The notes beneath the pieces were generated by a model. The model had not been told where the DNA came from. It searched no databases and saw only the letters and a list, made by a program, of their open reading frames with translations. A stretch of 64,000 nt of DNA from Streptomyces actuosus (lineage in GTDB: Bacteria > Actinomycetota > Actinomycetes > Streptomycetales > Streptomycetaceae): the NCBI RefSeq assembly GCF_016921115.1, contig NZ_JAFFZS010000005.1, positions 266,417 through 330,416 on the forward strand, in the 5' to 3' direction. Made by a program: the position numbers and the translations under genes. Shown here one piece after another: positions 27,386 through 36,001 of this stretch (positions are counted from its first letter, which is position 1; every line of letters begins with the position of its first letter).

Positions 27386-28669
27386 ATGGCCATGGACGCC
27401 ATCTCCGTCATCCGTACCAAGCGGGACCGCGGCGAGCTGACAGACGAGCAGATCGACTGGGTCATCGACGCCTACACGCGCGGTGCCGTCGCCGACGAGC
27501 AGATGTCCGCGCTCGCCATGGCGATCCTGCTGAACGGCATGAACCGCCGCGAGATCGCCCGCTGGACCGCGGCGATGATCGCCTCCGGCGAGCGGATGGA
27601 CTTCTCCTCCCTGTCCCGCCCGACGGCGGACAAGCACTCCACGGGCGGCGTCGGCGACAAGATCACCCTCCCGCTCGCCCCGCTCGTCGCGGCCTGCGGG
27701 GCGGCCGTCCCCCAGCTCTCCGGACGCGGCCTCGGCCACACCGGCGGCACCCTCGACAAGCTGGAGTCGATCCCCGGCTGGCGCGCGCTGCTGTCGAACG
27801 AGGAGATGCTGTCGGTGCTGGACGGCGTCGGCGCGGTGATCTGCGCGGCGGGCGACGGTCTGGCCCCCGCGGACAAGAAGCTGTACGCCCTGCGCGACGT
27901 GACCGCCACGGTCGAGGCGATCCCGCTGATCGCGTCGTCGATCATGTCGAAGAAGATCGCCGAGGGCACGGGCAGCCTGGTGCTGGACGTGAAGGTCGGC
28001 ACCGGCGCGTTCATGAAGACCCTCGACGACGCCCGCGAGCTGGCGTCCACGATGGTCGGCCTCGGCACCGACCACGGCGTGCGGACGGTCGCGCTGCTCA
28101 CCGACATGTCCACCCCGCTGGGCCTGACCGCGGGCAACGCCCTGGAGGTCCGCGAGTCCGTGGAGGTCCTGGCCGGCGGCGGCCCCGCCGACGTGGTGGA
28201 GCTGACGGTCGCGCTGGCTCGCGAGATGCTCGACGCGGCCGGTGTCAAGGACGCCGACCCCGCGAAGGCACTGGCCGACGGCTCGGCGATGGACGTCTGG
28301 CGCCGCATGATCGCGGCCCAGGGCGGCGACCCGGACGCGACGCTGCCCACGTCCCGCGAGCAGCACGTGGTGAAGGCGGCGGCCACCGGTGTCCTGACCC
28401 GCCTGGACGCCTACGACATCGGTATCGCCGCCTGGCGGCTCGGCGCCGGCCGGGCCCGCAAGGAGGACCCGGTGCAGGCGGCGGCGGGCGTCGAGCTGCA
28501 CGCCAAGCCCGGCGACACGGTGACCGAGGGCCAGCCGCTGCTGACCCTGCACACGGACACCCCGGAACGCTTCGACTACGCCCTGGAGGCCGTGGCGGGC
28601 TCGTACGACATCGCCGCCCCCGGAACCGCCTCCACGCCGTCGCCCGTCGTGCTGGAGCGCATCGCCTGA
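27386..28669 (+). CDS. deoA: thymidine/pyrimidine-nucleoside phosphorylase
   Basis: Phosphorolyses thymidine or deoxyuridine to base plus deoxyribose 1-phosphate. The 427 residues contain MAILLNGMNRREIARWTAAM, the family signature around STGGVGDKITLPLAPLVAACG, SGRGLGHTGGTLDKLESIPG and MSKKIAEGTGSLVLDVKVGTGAFMK. The C-terminal domain ends in HAKPGDTVTEGQPLL. ATG 27386 has GGAAGGAAAG upstream; an ATG at 27392 is two codons in. It completes the import-deaminate-phosphorolyse set; its sugar product feeds the deoC group 26 kb away. Confidence 0.93.
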   Translation: MAMDAISVIRTKRDRGELTDEQIDWVIDAYTRGAVADEQMSALAMAILLNGMNRREIARWTAAMIASGERMDFSSLSRPTADKHSTGGVGDKITLPLAPLVAACGAAVPQLSGRGLGHTGGTLDKLESIPGWRALLSNEEMLSVLDGVGAVICAAGDGLAPADKKLYALRDVTATVEAIPLIASSIMSKKIAEGTGSLVLDVKVGTGAFMKTLDDARELASTMVGLGTDHGVRTVALLTDMSTPLGLTAGNALEVRESVEVLAGGGPADVVELTVALAREMLDAAGVKDADPAKALADGSAMDVWRRMIAAQGGDPDATLPTSREQHVVKAAATGVLTRLDAYDIGIAAWRLGAGRARKEDPVQAAAGVELHAKPGDTVTEGQPLLTLHTDTPERFDYALEAVAGSYDIAAPGTASTPSPVVLERIA

Positions 28670-28988
28670 CCGCGCCCCCGCAGGCGGACCAACGGGATCG
28701 GCGCACCGGCGCCGGTCCCGTTCGTCGTGCCGTCCCCGAGCGGCCGGGCGGGCGGCCGGGCGGGCGGAGTGGCCGGACGGGGGAGCGCCACGGGACGGGG
28801 CGGCACAGCCGCCGGGGCCGTCCCGCGGGGGCGTCCGGTGGCGGACGGCGACGGCACGTTCGGTGCCGCCGGGAGACGCGCCCTGTCGAGGGCAGCGTCC
28901 CGGAGACCGCCGTCCGCCTCGGCGCCCGATCCCGGCGCGAGCGGTCCGGGTCCGACGCCGGCGGTGCCCGGGACCGGGTGCGGGGCCG
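28670..28988. other. gene-free stretch after deoA
   Basis: About 320 bases between convergent genes. It begins with the deoA terminator hairpin and a short direct repetition of GGCCGGGCGG-type sequence at about 28740-28770; nothing else recognisable. Confidence 0.55.
28691..28722 (+). terminator. terminator hairpin of deoA
   Basis: AACGGGATCGGCGC at 28691-28704 pairs with 28709-28722 over fourteen positions (one T-G pair) around a four-base loop, followed by TTCGT. Confidence 0.75.
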
Positions 28989-29909
28989 TCAGCCGAGCAG
29001 TGCCGCCACGACGACCAGGACCGGCACCGACAGCAGCGTCGACAGCAGGATCGCCTCCCGCGCCAGGGCTTCGCCCACCCGGTAGCGGCTCGCGTAGGTG
29101 AAGAGGTTCTGGGCGGCCGGCAGCGCCGAGGTCACCACGACGTCGAGGAGCGGCGCGCCGCGCAGCCCGAAGACCCCCGTCGCCAGCGCCCAGGCGGTCA
29201 GCGGCTGGACCACCGACTTCAGCGCCACCGACAGCAGCACCGGATGCCGGTCGCGCCCCCGGGCCGGCGCCGTGCTGCCGCGCAGGGAGATGCCGTAGGC
29301 CAGCAGCACCGCCGGCACCGCCATGTTGCCGATCAGCGTCAGCGGATCCAGGACCGGGCCGGGCACCCGCACGCCGGACGCCGACACCAGGACACCGGTC
29401 AGCGAACCCACCGCGACGGGATTGCGCAGCGGGGTCAGCAGGCGCCGCCACAGCGGCTCCCGCCCGCCCCGCCCGGACAGGTCGAGGACGGTCAGGGCGA
29501 CCGGGGTGACCAGTACGACCTGGAAGAGCAGCACCGGCGCGACGAGGGACGCGTCGCCCAGGACGTACACGGCGATCGGGATGCCGAGGTTGCCGGAGTT
29601 GACGTATCCGGAGCACAGCGCACCGATCACGGTGCGGCCCACGCCCCATCCGCGGACCGCGCCGACCACGACGAACACGCCGGCGACGGCCGCCGCGCTC
29701 AGCGCGGTCACCAGCAGCCGGCTGGAGAAGACCACGGACAGGTCGGCCCGTGCCAGCGTGGTGAACAGCAGGGCGGGGGAGGCGATCTGGAAGGCCAGCG
29801 CGGTCAGCACCTCGCGGCCCTGGCTGCCGAGCGAGCCCAGCCGGCCGATCGCGTAGCCGACGGCGATGACCACCGCGATGACCGCGAAGCCGTTCAGCAC
29901 GCCCTGCAC
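28989..29909 (-). CDS. AEC (auxin efflux carrier) family transporter
   Basis: Secondary membrane transporter with about ten hydrophobic segments in 306 residues. Family marks are the first segment after a short N-terminus (VLNGFAVIAVVIAVGYAIGRLG), GYVNSGNLGIPIAVYVLG in the middle, NPVAVGSLTGVLVSASG, and TSALPAAQNLFTYASRY near the end. GTG 29909 with GAGGGGGAT upstream fits; the frame is open further upstream, but those residues are Arg/Pro/Gly-rich and not membrane-like. Members export malate, auxin-like or other carboxylates; the substrate here is unknown. Confidence 0.85.
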   Translation of the reverse strand: MQGVLNGFAVIAVVIAVGYAIGRLGSLGSQGREVLTALAFQIASPALLFTTLARADLSVVFSSRLLVTALSAAAVAGVFVVVGAVRGWGVGRTVIGALCSGYVNSGNLGIPIAVYVLGDASLVAPVLLFQVVLVTPVALTVLDLSGRGGREPLWRRLLTPLRNPVAVGSLTGVLVSASGVRVPGPVLDPLTLIGNMAVPAVLLAYGISLRGSTAPARGRDRHPVLLSVALKSVVQPLTAWALATGVFGLRGAPLLDVVVTSALPAAQNLFTYASRYRVGEALAREAILLSTLLSVPVLVVVAALLG

Positions 29910-30241
29910 ACGATCCCCCTCGCCGGCGCCTCCCGCCCCTCGGCCGCCCTCCTGCGCGGCCAGGACACCGGAGGGCTTCCGGGGCGGCGCTGTCCGCCGG
30001 GGCGCAGGCCCCACGCTCGGCGGAAGACGGCGGGCGGGTCAATGTGATCTTCGCCGGACGCGCCCCCGGAGCGGGCCCCGGCAGCAGCCCCCGGGCCGCG
30101 ACTCCACGGCCGGCGGCAGAACCCCGGACCGGACTGCGGCTCCCGTCGCGGAACCCGGCTCACCGCACCCCGATCGCTGTCCCCCGCGGGGCGGAGTGCA
30201 GCTCTGCGATGACTTCGACACGTCCGGGGGGTCTACCGCAC
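29910..30241. other. gene-free stretch between AEC transporter and STAS gene
   Basis: About 330 bases between divergent genes. It presumably holds both promoters. I see no clear repeat or RNA structure. Confidence 0.5.
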
Positions 30242-30595
30242 GTGGACGCCACGACACCCGCCGTACTCACGCTTGCCCGCCCCGCCACCCCCGACGCGGT
30301 GCGGGGGCTGTGCCACGACGTCCGCGCCCTGCTGGAGAGCACCGGCACCGGCGTGGTCGTCTGCGACGTCGGCGCACTGGGGCCGCCGGGGCTGGCCGTC
30401 GTCGATCTGCTCGCCCGGCTCCAGCTCGCCGCCCGCCGGGCCGACGGGCGGATACGCCTGCGCGCCCCCGATCCGGCGCTACCGCCCCTCCTTGACCTCG
30501 TCGGCCTGTGCTTCGAGGTGGAGGGGGAGATCGAAGAGAGGGAACCAGCGCCGGGTGTCCAGGAAGCAGTGGAACCCGGTGATCCGGCCGTCTGA
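30242..30595 (+). CDS. small STAS-domain protein, anti-anti-sigma-like
   Basis: The 117 residues resemble a single STAS domain (VLTLARPATPDAVRGLCHDV, GVVVCDVGALGPPGLAVVDLLARLQLAARRADGRIRLRAPDPALPPLLDLVGL), the fold of anti-anti-sigma factors and MlaB-like proteins. The usual phosphorylatable Ser position in the DxSxxxxxD-type loop is not present here (DVGALGPPG), so regulation by phosphorylation is doubtful. GTG 30242 is chosen because residues upstream are not domain-like. The last 117 bases, coding an acidic tail after the domain, overlap the end of the convergent sigma-factor gene. Confidence 0.65.
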   Translation: MDATTPAVLTLARPATPDAVRGLCHDVRALLESTGTGVVVCDVGALGPPGLAVVDLLARLQLAARRADGRIRLRAPDPALPPLLDLVGLCFEVEGEIEEREPAPGVQEAVEPGDPAV

Positions 30596-31492
30596 GATCT
30601 CCAGGACCTGGACCGCCCAGGCGGTGAAGCCGCCCGTCTCCTCGTCCGGCTTGTAGTGGGCGAAGCCCGGCAGGCCGTTGACCTGGACGGGACGCAGACG
30701 GGAGTCGGCGCAGGCGGAGCCCAGCGTGGTCATGAAGCCGGTGATGTCCGCATGGCCGGTCAGCCACAGGTCGAACGGCGGCATCGTCATGATCGCGTCC
30801 TCGTGGAGCAGCGCCGTCAGCGCCGCCATGTCGTACCCCTCGAAGGCCGCGACATAGCGTTCCAGCAGCTTCTGCTGCTCCTCGTTCAGGGGGTCGGAGA
30901 CCGCCGCGTCCGTGCCGTGCTCCTTCCGCTCCGCCAGTGTCGCGCGCGCCCGCTGCAGGGCGCTGTTGACCGACGCGACCGAGGTGTCGAGCAGCTCGGC
31001 GACCTCGCTCGCCCGCCACGCCAGCACCTCGCGCAGGATCAGCACCGCGCGCTGCCTGGCCGGGAGCCGCTGCAGGGCGGCCATGAAGGCGAGGCGCACG
31101 GACTCCTTGGCTATCGCCGCCTCCGCCGGGTCCTGCACCGTGGGCAGCACCCGGGCGTCCGGCATCGGCTCCAGCCAGGTGTGGTCCGGGCGGGGCGAGA
31201 GCGCCGCCCGCGCCAGTGGCGCCGACTCCGTCAGATCCATCGGGCGGGCCCGCCTGTTGCCCGCGGACAGCATGTCCAGGCACACGTTCGTCGCGATGCG
31301 GTACAGCCACGAGCGAAGGCTGGAACGGCCCTCGAAGCGGTCGTGGCTGCGCCAGGCGCGGACCATCGTGTCCTGCACCGCGTCCTCGGCCTCGAAGGAC
31401 GAGCCGAGCATCCGGTAGCAGTACCCCGTCAACTCGACGCGGTACCTCTCCAGGCTGGCATCCAGGTCCGTCGTCGCCGTGCCGTCGCTCAT
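30479..31492 (-). CDS. ECF sigma factor with C-terminal SnoaL-like domain (SigG/SigJ type)
   Basis: Extracytoplasmic-function-type sigma factor of 337 residues. Region 2 reads YCYRMLGSSFEAEDAVQDTMVRAWRS and WLYRIATNVCLDML. Region 4 reads RLPARQRAVLILREVLAWRASEVAELLDTS and VNSALQRARATL. The C-terminal 120 residues are an NTF2/SnoaL-like domain (LLERYVAAFEGYDMAALTALLHEDAIMTMPPF ... ISDGRITGFHCFLD). In this class the extra domain replaces a separate anti-sigma factor and tunes activity. It starts at ATG 31492, downstream of the extra DnaN gene. Its 3' end overlaps the convergent STAS gene by 117 bases. Confidence 0.88.
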   Translation of the reverse strand: MSDGTATTDLDASLERYRVELTGYCYRMLGSSFEAEDAVQDTMVRAWRSHDRFEGRSSLRSWLYRIATNVCLDMLSAGNRRARPMDLTESAPLARAALSPRPDHTWLEPMPDARVLPTVQDPAEAAIAKESVRLAFMAALQRLPARQRAVLILREVLAWRASEVAELLDTSVASVNSALQRARATLAERKEHGTDAAVSDPLNEEQQKLLERYVAAFEGYDMAALTALLHEDAIMTMPPFDLWLTGHADITGFMTTLGSACADSRLRPVQVNGLPGFAHYKPDEETGGFTAWAVQVLEISDGRITGFHCFLDTRRWFPLFDLPLHLEAQADEVKEGR

Positions 31493-31580
31493 CGCCTACC
31501 CCCTGTGGCGCACTTCTCCGTACCCTCGGAAGCTACCGCAGCGCACTGACAACGGCCCCCCGAGCCGATGAAGCCGCAGC

Positions 31581-32699
31581 TCACAGCAGGTTCTTCACCG
31601 CCATCAGCAGATGGCGGTGCACCCCGGGCGCGTCCGCGGCGCCCAGCAGCGCCCGCTGCCCCGCCCCCAGCAGCTCCAGCCGCAGCCGCGGCGCCTCGAA
31701 GGACGTCACCGCCTCCAGCAGGTAGGCCGGGTTGAAGGCGACCGTCACCTCCTCGGCGCCCTCCAGCACGGCCGGCAGCCGCTGGGAGGCCACGTCGTCG
31801 CCGTATCCGGCTCGCAGCAGCACCGATCCGCCGGCGGACGAGGAGAAGTCCAGCCGCACCGGGCTGTTCGCCTCCGCCACCACCGCGACCCGCCGCACCG
31901 CCTCCGTCAGGGCCGCGCCGTCCACCTCGGCGACCGCCGCGCCCGCCATGTCGAACAGCGCCCCGTACCCCGGCAGCCGCCCGTCCAGCTGCCTGACGAC
32001 CGTCCGCAGCCGCCCGCCGTCGAAGCCGGCGAGGCCCTCGCCCAGGCCGATCCGCACGGTCCCGCAGCGTGCCAGCGACCGCGCCACGTCCAGCAGCCGC
32101 CGCGCGGGCAGCAGCGCCTCCATCACGCTGCCGGCCGCCGGCCCGGCCGGCCGCCACGGAAGCCGCCGCACCGCGTACCGGTACCGGTCGGACGCCGACA
32201 GGGTCATCTCCGCGCCCTCCAGACGCAGTTGCATGCCGGTGAGCACCGGGAGCGTGTCGTCCCGCCCGGCCGCCCCGGCGACCTGCCCGACGGCCGCGGC
32301 GAAACCGGCCGCGTCGACGGCACCGCACACCGCGGGCGGCGCGGGGGGTTCGGGGTACTCCTCGCACGGCAGCGTCGAGACCCCGAAGCGGGTGCCGCCC
32401 GCCTCGACGGTGAACCGGGTGCCCTCCAGCACGCACACCACCGGCCCCGCCGGGAGCACCTTGCAGATGTCCAGCAGGCGGCGGCCCGGCACCAGGACCC
32501 GGCCGGGTGCCGGGACCTCCGTCTCCGTCTCGACGTGCGCCGACGTCTCGAAGTCGAAGCCCGCCACGCCCAGCCGCCCGCCGCCCTCCGCCTCCAGGAG
32601 CAGTCCGCCCAGCACCGGCACCGGGGTCCGCGCGGGCAGGGCGCGGGCCGCCCAGGCCACCGCCTCGGCGAGATCGGTGCGATCGATCCGGAACTCCAT
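31581..32699 (-). CDS. DNA polymerase III beta sliding clamp paralogue
   Basis: Ring-shaped DNA clamp of 372 residues with the three-domain DnaN layout: MEFRIDRTDLAEAVAWAARALPARTPVPVLGGLLLEA, FDFETSAHVETE, VPGRRLLDICKVLP, DDTLPVLTGMQLRLEG, YRYAVRRLPW, and FNPAYLLEAV near the end, finishing HRHLLMAVKNLL. It lies away from dnaA and gyrase genes, so it is unlikely to be the housekeeping clamp. Extra clamps in actinobacteria can serve stress replication or resistance to clamp-binding antibiotics; either is inference here. ATG 32699 is clear; a longer frame upstream runs into the MFS gene and is spurious. Confidence 0.88.
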   Translation of the reverse strand: MEFRIDRTDLAEAVAWAARALPARTPVPVLGGLLLEAEGGGRLGVAGFDFETSAHVETETEVPAPGRVLVPGRRLLDICKVLPAGPVVCVLEGTRFTVEAGGTRFGVSTLPCEEYPEPPAPPAVCGAVDAAGFAAAVGQVAGAAGRDDTLPVLTGMQLRLEGAEMTLSASDRYRYAVRRLPWRPAGPAAGSVMEALLPARRLLDVARSLARCGTVRIGLGEGLAGFDGGRLRTVVRQLDGRLPGYGALFDMAGAAVAEVDGAALTEAVRRVAVVAEANSPVRLDFSSSAGGSVLLRAGYGDDVASQRLPAVLEGAEEVTVAFNPAYLLEAVTSFEAPRLRLELLGAGQRALLGAADAPGVHRHLLMAVKNLL

Positions 32700-32794
32700 C
32701 AGGCCAAACCCCCTGCTGTGAACGGTCGTTGCCGCGGACGTTAGCCGCGGCCACCGACAACCGGCCCTGAGCAGGGGAATCGGCGTGGGAGGGC

Positions 32795-34072
32795 TCAGTG
32801 CGAGGGGACCGGTTCCCGTACGGCCGCCAGCCGTGCCGCCCGCGTCCCGCACAGCGTGACGGCCACCACGCCCAGCACCGCGAGCAGGCCGACGCCCACC
32901 GTCCCGGCCCAGCCGCCGGCGTGGAACGCGACGGCACCGACCGTGCTGCCCGCGCTGGAGCCGATGTAGTACGCCGACTGGTACAGCGCCGACGCCTGCG
33001 CCCGCCCGGTCGCCGCGGTCCGGCTCACCGCGGAGGAGGCCACCGCGTGGCCCGCGAAGAAGCCGGCCGTGATCAGCACCAGGCCCAGCAGGACCGCGGT
33101 CAGCGAACCGGCCAGCGACAGCAGCAGCCCCGTCGCGGTCGTCCCGCCGGCCAGGTACAGGGCGCCCCGGCGACCCAGCCGGCCCACCAGGCGGCCCGCG
33201 GTCGACGCCGACACCGTACCGACCAGGTAGACCAGGAAGACGGAGCCGACGACGCCCTGCGGCAGCCCGAACGGTGCCCCGGACAGCCGGTAGCCGATCA
33301 CCGTGTACACGGCGCCGAAGACCGTCATGAACAGTGCGCCGATCGCGTACAGCCGGCGCAGCAGGGGGTTCGCCAGGTGCCCGCGGACGGTGCGGGCCAG
33401 CACGCGCGGGCGCAGGGAGCCCGCCCGGAAGTGCCGCGGCGCCGGCAGCAGCACCCGGAAGGCCGCCGCGCAGGCCACCGCGATCGCGCCGATCACGCCG
33501 ACGGCGATCCGCCAGCCCCATTCCTGGGCGACCCAGCCGGTGATGATCCGGCCGCTCATCCCGCCGACGCTGTTGCCCGCGACGAACAGCCCGATCGCCG
33601 TGACCAGGGCGGCGGGGCGGACCTCCTCCGCGAGATACGCGGTCGCCGAGGCCGGCAGCCCCGCCAGCGCCGCGCCCTGCAGCGCCCGCAGCACGACCAG
33701 TGCGCCCAGCGACGGCGCGAAGGGCACCAGGAGCCCCAGGGCCACCGCGACGGCCAGTGACGCCGTCATGACCGTACGCCGTCCGAACCGCTCCGACAGG
33801 GCGCTCATCGGCAGGACGAACAGCGCCAGGCCACCGGTCGCCGCCGCCACCGTCCAGCTCGCCCGGCCCGCCGTGACCCCGAGATCGCCGGAGATGAGCG
33901 GCAGCAGGGCCTGGGTGGAGTACAGCAGGGCGAAGGTGGCGACACCTGCGAGGAACAGCGCGAGGCTCATCCGGCGGTAGCCGGGGCCGCCGGGGGCCGT
34001 ACGGGAGTCGGGAGCGGGAAGGGACGGTGCGGCGCCCACGAGTGTGGACGCCCCGGTACTGGCGGGATTCAT
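32795..34072 (-). CDS. MFS transporter, 12-segment drug/sugar efflux type
   Basis: Proton antiporter of the cytoplasmic membrane, 425 residues. Marks include YSTQALLPLISGDLGVTAGRASW, SALSERFGRRTVMTASL, LRALQGAALAGLPASATAYLAEEV and RTAATGRAQASALYQSAYYIGSSAGST, typical of the arabinose-efflux/YdhP-like group. ATG 34072 is the start closest to the family N-terminus; further ATGs upstream would run into the divergent LysR gene. A -10-like TAGCGT seven bases before it and TTGGAC upstream suggest a near-leaderless message. The divergent LysR gene 65 bases away is its likely regulator. Confidence 0.88.
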   Translation of the reverse strand: MNPASTGASTLVGAAPSLPAPDSRTAPGGPGYRRMSLALFLAGVATFALLYSTQALLPLISGDLGVTAGRASWTVAAATGGLALFVLPMSALSERFGRRTVMTASLAVAVALGLLVPFAPSLGALVVLRALQGAALAGLPASATAYLAEEVRPAALVTAIGLFVAGNSVGGMSGRIITGWVAQEWGWRIAVGVIGAIAVACAAAFRVLLPAPRHFRAGSLRPRVLARTVRGHLANPLLRRLYAIGALFMTVFGAVYTVIGYRLSGAPFGLPQGVVGSVFLVYLVGTVSASTAGRLVGRLGRRGALYLAGGTTATGLLLSLAGSLTAVLLGLVLITAGFFAGHAVASSAVSRTAATGRAQASALYQSAYYIGSSAGSTVGAVAFHAGGWAGTVGVGLLAVLGVVAVTLCGTRAARLAAVREPVPSH

Positions 34073-34136
34073 GCGTGCGACGCTACGGACACCCCGGTTC
34101 ATGCGTCCAATGCACGGACTGGCCATAATCGTTCCC
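34073..34136. promoter_or_regulatory. MFS-LysR divergent promoter region
   Basis: Only 64 bases separate the two starts. TTGGAC and TAGCGT (read on the minus strand) face the MFS gene, and CATAATC lies about ten bases before the LysR ATG. A LysR-type operator is expected here, but I cannot fix it; the repeated ATGC and TCC/GGA elements are candidates. Confidence 0.4.
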
Positions 34137-35099
34137 ATGGTGCATCAGCCGAGGTCGCGGCCCCGCCTGTCACAGTTCAGTGACACAGAAGACACGACGG
34201 ACATGTCGAGGCTGCTCGCGCCGCGGCTGGCTTGGTTCGCCGGCGTGGCCCGCACCGAGCACGTCACCCGGGCCGCCCAGGAGATGCAGGTGCCGCAGTC
34301 CACGCTGTCCCGCGCCATGGTCCGCCTGGAGCAGGACCTCGGCGTCGACCTGTTCGCCCGCCGCGGCCGGACCGTCGCCCTCACCCCCGCCGGCCGCACC
34401 TTCCTCGCCTCCGTCGAACGCGCCCTCGCCGAGATCGAGCGCGCCGCCGACGAGGTCCGCGCCGACGCCGACCCGGCCGGCGGCAAGGTCGCCTTCGGCT
34501 TCCTGCACACCATGGGCGCCGAGACCGTCCCCGGTCTCCTCCAGGCCTTCCGGGCCGACCACCCCCGCGTCCGCTTCAGCCTCGTGCAGAACTACGGCGA
34601 GGCCATGCTGGAGGGCCTGCGGGCGGGAGAGCTCGACCTCTGCCTCACCTCGCCGGTCCCCGACGCCCCCGATCTCGTCGCCCGCCGCCTGGACGAGCAG
34701 AAGCTCCGTCTCGTCGTCCCGGCCGACCACCGCCTCGCCGGCCGCCGCCGCATCCGCCTCGCCGAGGCCGCCGAGGAGACGTTCGTGACCCTGGAGCCGG
34801 GCTACGGCCTCCGCCGCATCACCGACGACCTCTGCGCGGAGGCGGGCTTCCGGCCGCGGGTGGCCTTCGAGGGCGAGGAGGCGGAGACCTTGCGCGGGCT
34901 GGTGGCCGCGGGCCTGGGCGTGGCCCTCCTGCCGCCGCCCGCCGTGCCCCGCCCGGGCGTGGTGGAACTGACGGTCACCGCCCCGCGCGCGGTGCGCGAG
35001 ATCGGAGTCGCCTGGCCGGCGGGCCACCCGGACACCCCGCCGGTGGCGGCCTTCAAGAAGTTCCTGCTGTCGCGGCGGGGGCATCTGCTGCCCGGCTGA
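34137..35099 (+). CDS. LysR-family transcriptional regulator
   Basis: DNA-binding regulator of 320 residues. The N-terminal winged helix-turn-helix reads FAGVARTEHVTRAAQEMQVPQSTLSRAMVRLEQDLGVDLFARRGR. The effector domain follows, with VAFGFLHTMGAETVPGLLQAF, LRAGELDLCLTSPVP and VAAGLGVALLPPPAV. ATG 34137 gives a short Arg-rich lead before the helix-turn-helix; ATG 34203 would also keep it. It is divergent from an MFS exporter that it probably controls. Confidence 0.9.
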   Translation: MVHQPRSRPRLSQFSDTEDTTDMSRLLAPRLAWFAGVARTEHVTRAAQEMQVPQSTLSRAMVRLEQDLGVDLFARRGRTVALTPAGRTFLASVERALAEIERAADEVRADADPAGGKVAFGFLHTMGAETVPGLLQAFRADHPRVRFSLVQNYGEAMLEGLRAGELDLCLTSPVPDAPDLVARRLDEQKLRLVVPADHRLAGRRRIRLAEAAEETFVTLEPGYGLRRITDDLCAEAGFRPRVAFEGEEAETLRGLVAAGLGVALLPPPAVPRPGVVELTVTAPRAVREIGVAWPAGHPDTPPVAAFKKFLLSRRGHLLPG

Positions 35100-35126
35100 C
35101 GGCCCCACGGGAGGGGCGGCAGCCGG

Positions 35127-35888
35127 CTACCGCCGCAGCGACCTGCCGAACCCCGAGGCCAGCGGCATCCGCAAGCCGATCGGCGGCGGGGCCGCGAACG
35201 CGTCCTCCACGGGACGCGAGAACGCCTGCCCGAACAAGGCCCCCATGACGAAGTCCTCGGCCAGAGCGACGACTTCGTCGCGGTGCTGCTGCAATCCGTG
35301 CCGGTCGGAATGGACTTCGAACCGGCACACGTCCCGGTTGGCCTTCTTCGCCCGTACGGCCAGCCGGAACGACAGCTCGGGGTCCGTGCGCTCGTCGTTC
35401 GTGCCGTGCACCAGCATCACCCGGCGGCCCACCAGCTGCTTCACCGGTTCGGGTGGTGCGGCCACGTCGTCCTCCGGCAGCCAAGGGGCGATCGCCAGGA
35501 CGCAGTTGACGGCCTCGTGCCCGCCCGCCCGCAGCGCCGCCCGGGCCCCCATGTCCAGCCCGGCGAGGCAGACGGGGACGTCGCCGTAGCGGCGCACGAC
35601 CTCGTCTGCCGCCCAGGTCGCGTCACCGGCCAGGTTGGCGTCGCTGCCGTTCCAGCCGCGGTACCGGTAGTGGACGACGTGGACGGCCAGTTGCTCGGTG
35701 CGCCCCGCGCGGGCGAGCCGGCGGCCCAACGCCCTGACGGAGGCGGTCGCGAGCATGGGGGAGGGTCTGCGGGCCGACACCGCGTCGCCGCCGGGGAGCA
35801 GCAGCACCACCCCGCTCACCGTCGTCGGTTCCGGACCGAACGCCCGCCCCAGCCGCGCCGTGCGAAGCGGCGTCGCTTGCTGTGCCAT
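35127..35888 (-). CDS. alpha/beta hydrolase-fold protein with Asp in the nucleophile position
   Basis: 253-residue protein of dienelactone-hydrolase-like fold: [31 protein letters not shown], then the nucleophile elbow GLDMG (D112, where Ser is usual), the acid strand [15 protein letters not shown] (D165) and the His loop [11 protein letters not shown] (H197). An Asp nucleophile with intact acid and His is the arrangement of haloalkane dehalogenases and epoxide hydrolases, but the rest does not resemble those. It may therefore be a changed-chemistry or non-catalytic member. It is read divergently from the adenosine deaminase gene across a region that holds the regulon palindrome. Confidence 0.8.
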   Translation of the reverse strand: MAQQATPLRTARLGRAFGPEPTTVSGVVLLLPGGDAVSARRPSPMLATASVRALGRRLARAGRTEQLAVHVVHYRYRGWNGSDANLAGDATWAADEVVRRYGDVPVCLAGLDMGARAALRAGGHEAVNCVLAIAPWLPEDDVAAPPEPVKQLVGRRVMLVHGTNDERTDPELSFRLAVRAKKANRDVCRFEVHSDRHGLQQHRDEVVALAEDFVMGALFGQAFSRPVEDAFAAPPPIGLRMPLASGFGRSLRR

Positions 35889-35973
35889 GGCAGAACAGTG
35901 TCAGAAGTGAGGGTGTACGCCACCCGTCCGTCGGGTCACTGTTACGTATCGACGGATGTGTACAACACGCCGT

Positions 35974-35985
35974 CTACGCGCGTAG
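35974..35985. promoter_or_regulatory. nucleoside-regulon palindrome, site 3 (adenosine deaminase)
   Basis: Exact CTACGCGCGTAG. It lies four bases before a likely -10 (TACAGT, 35990-35995), so it occupies the spacer of the add promoter. The start codon follows six bases after that -10, implying a leaderless message. Confidence 0.75.
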
Positions 35986-36001
35986 GCGTTACAGTGCGAA
36001 G

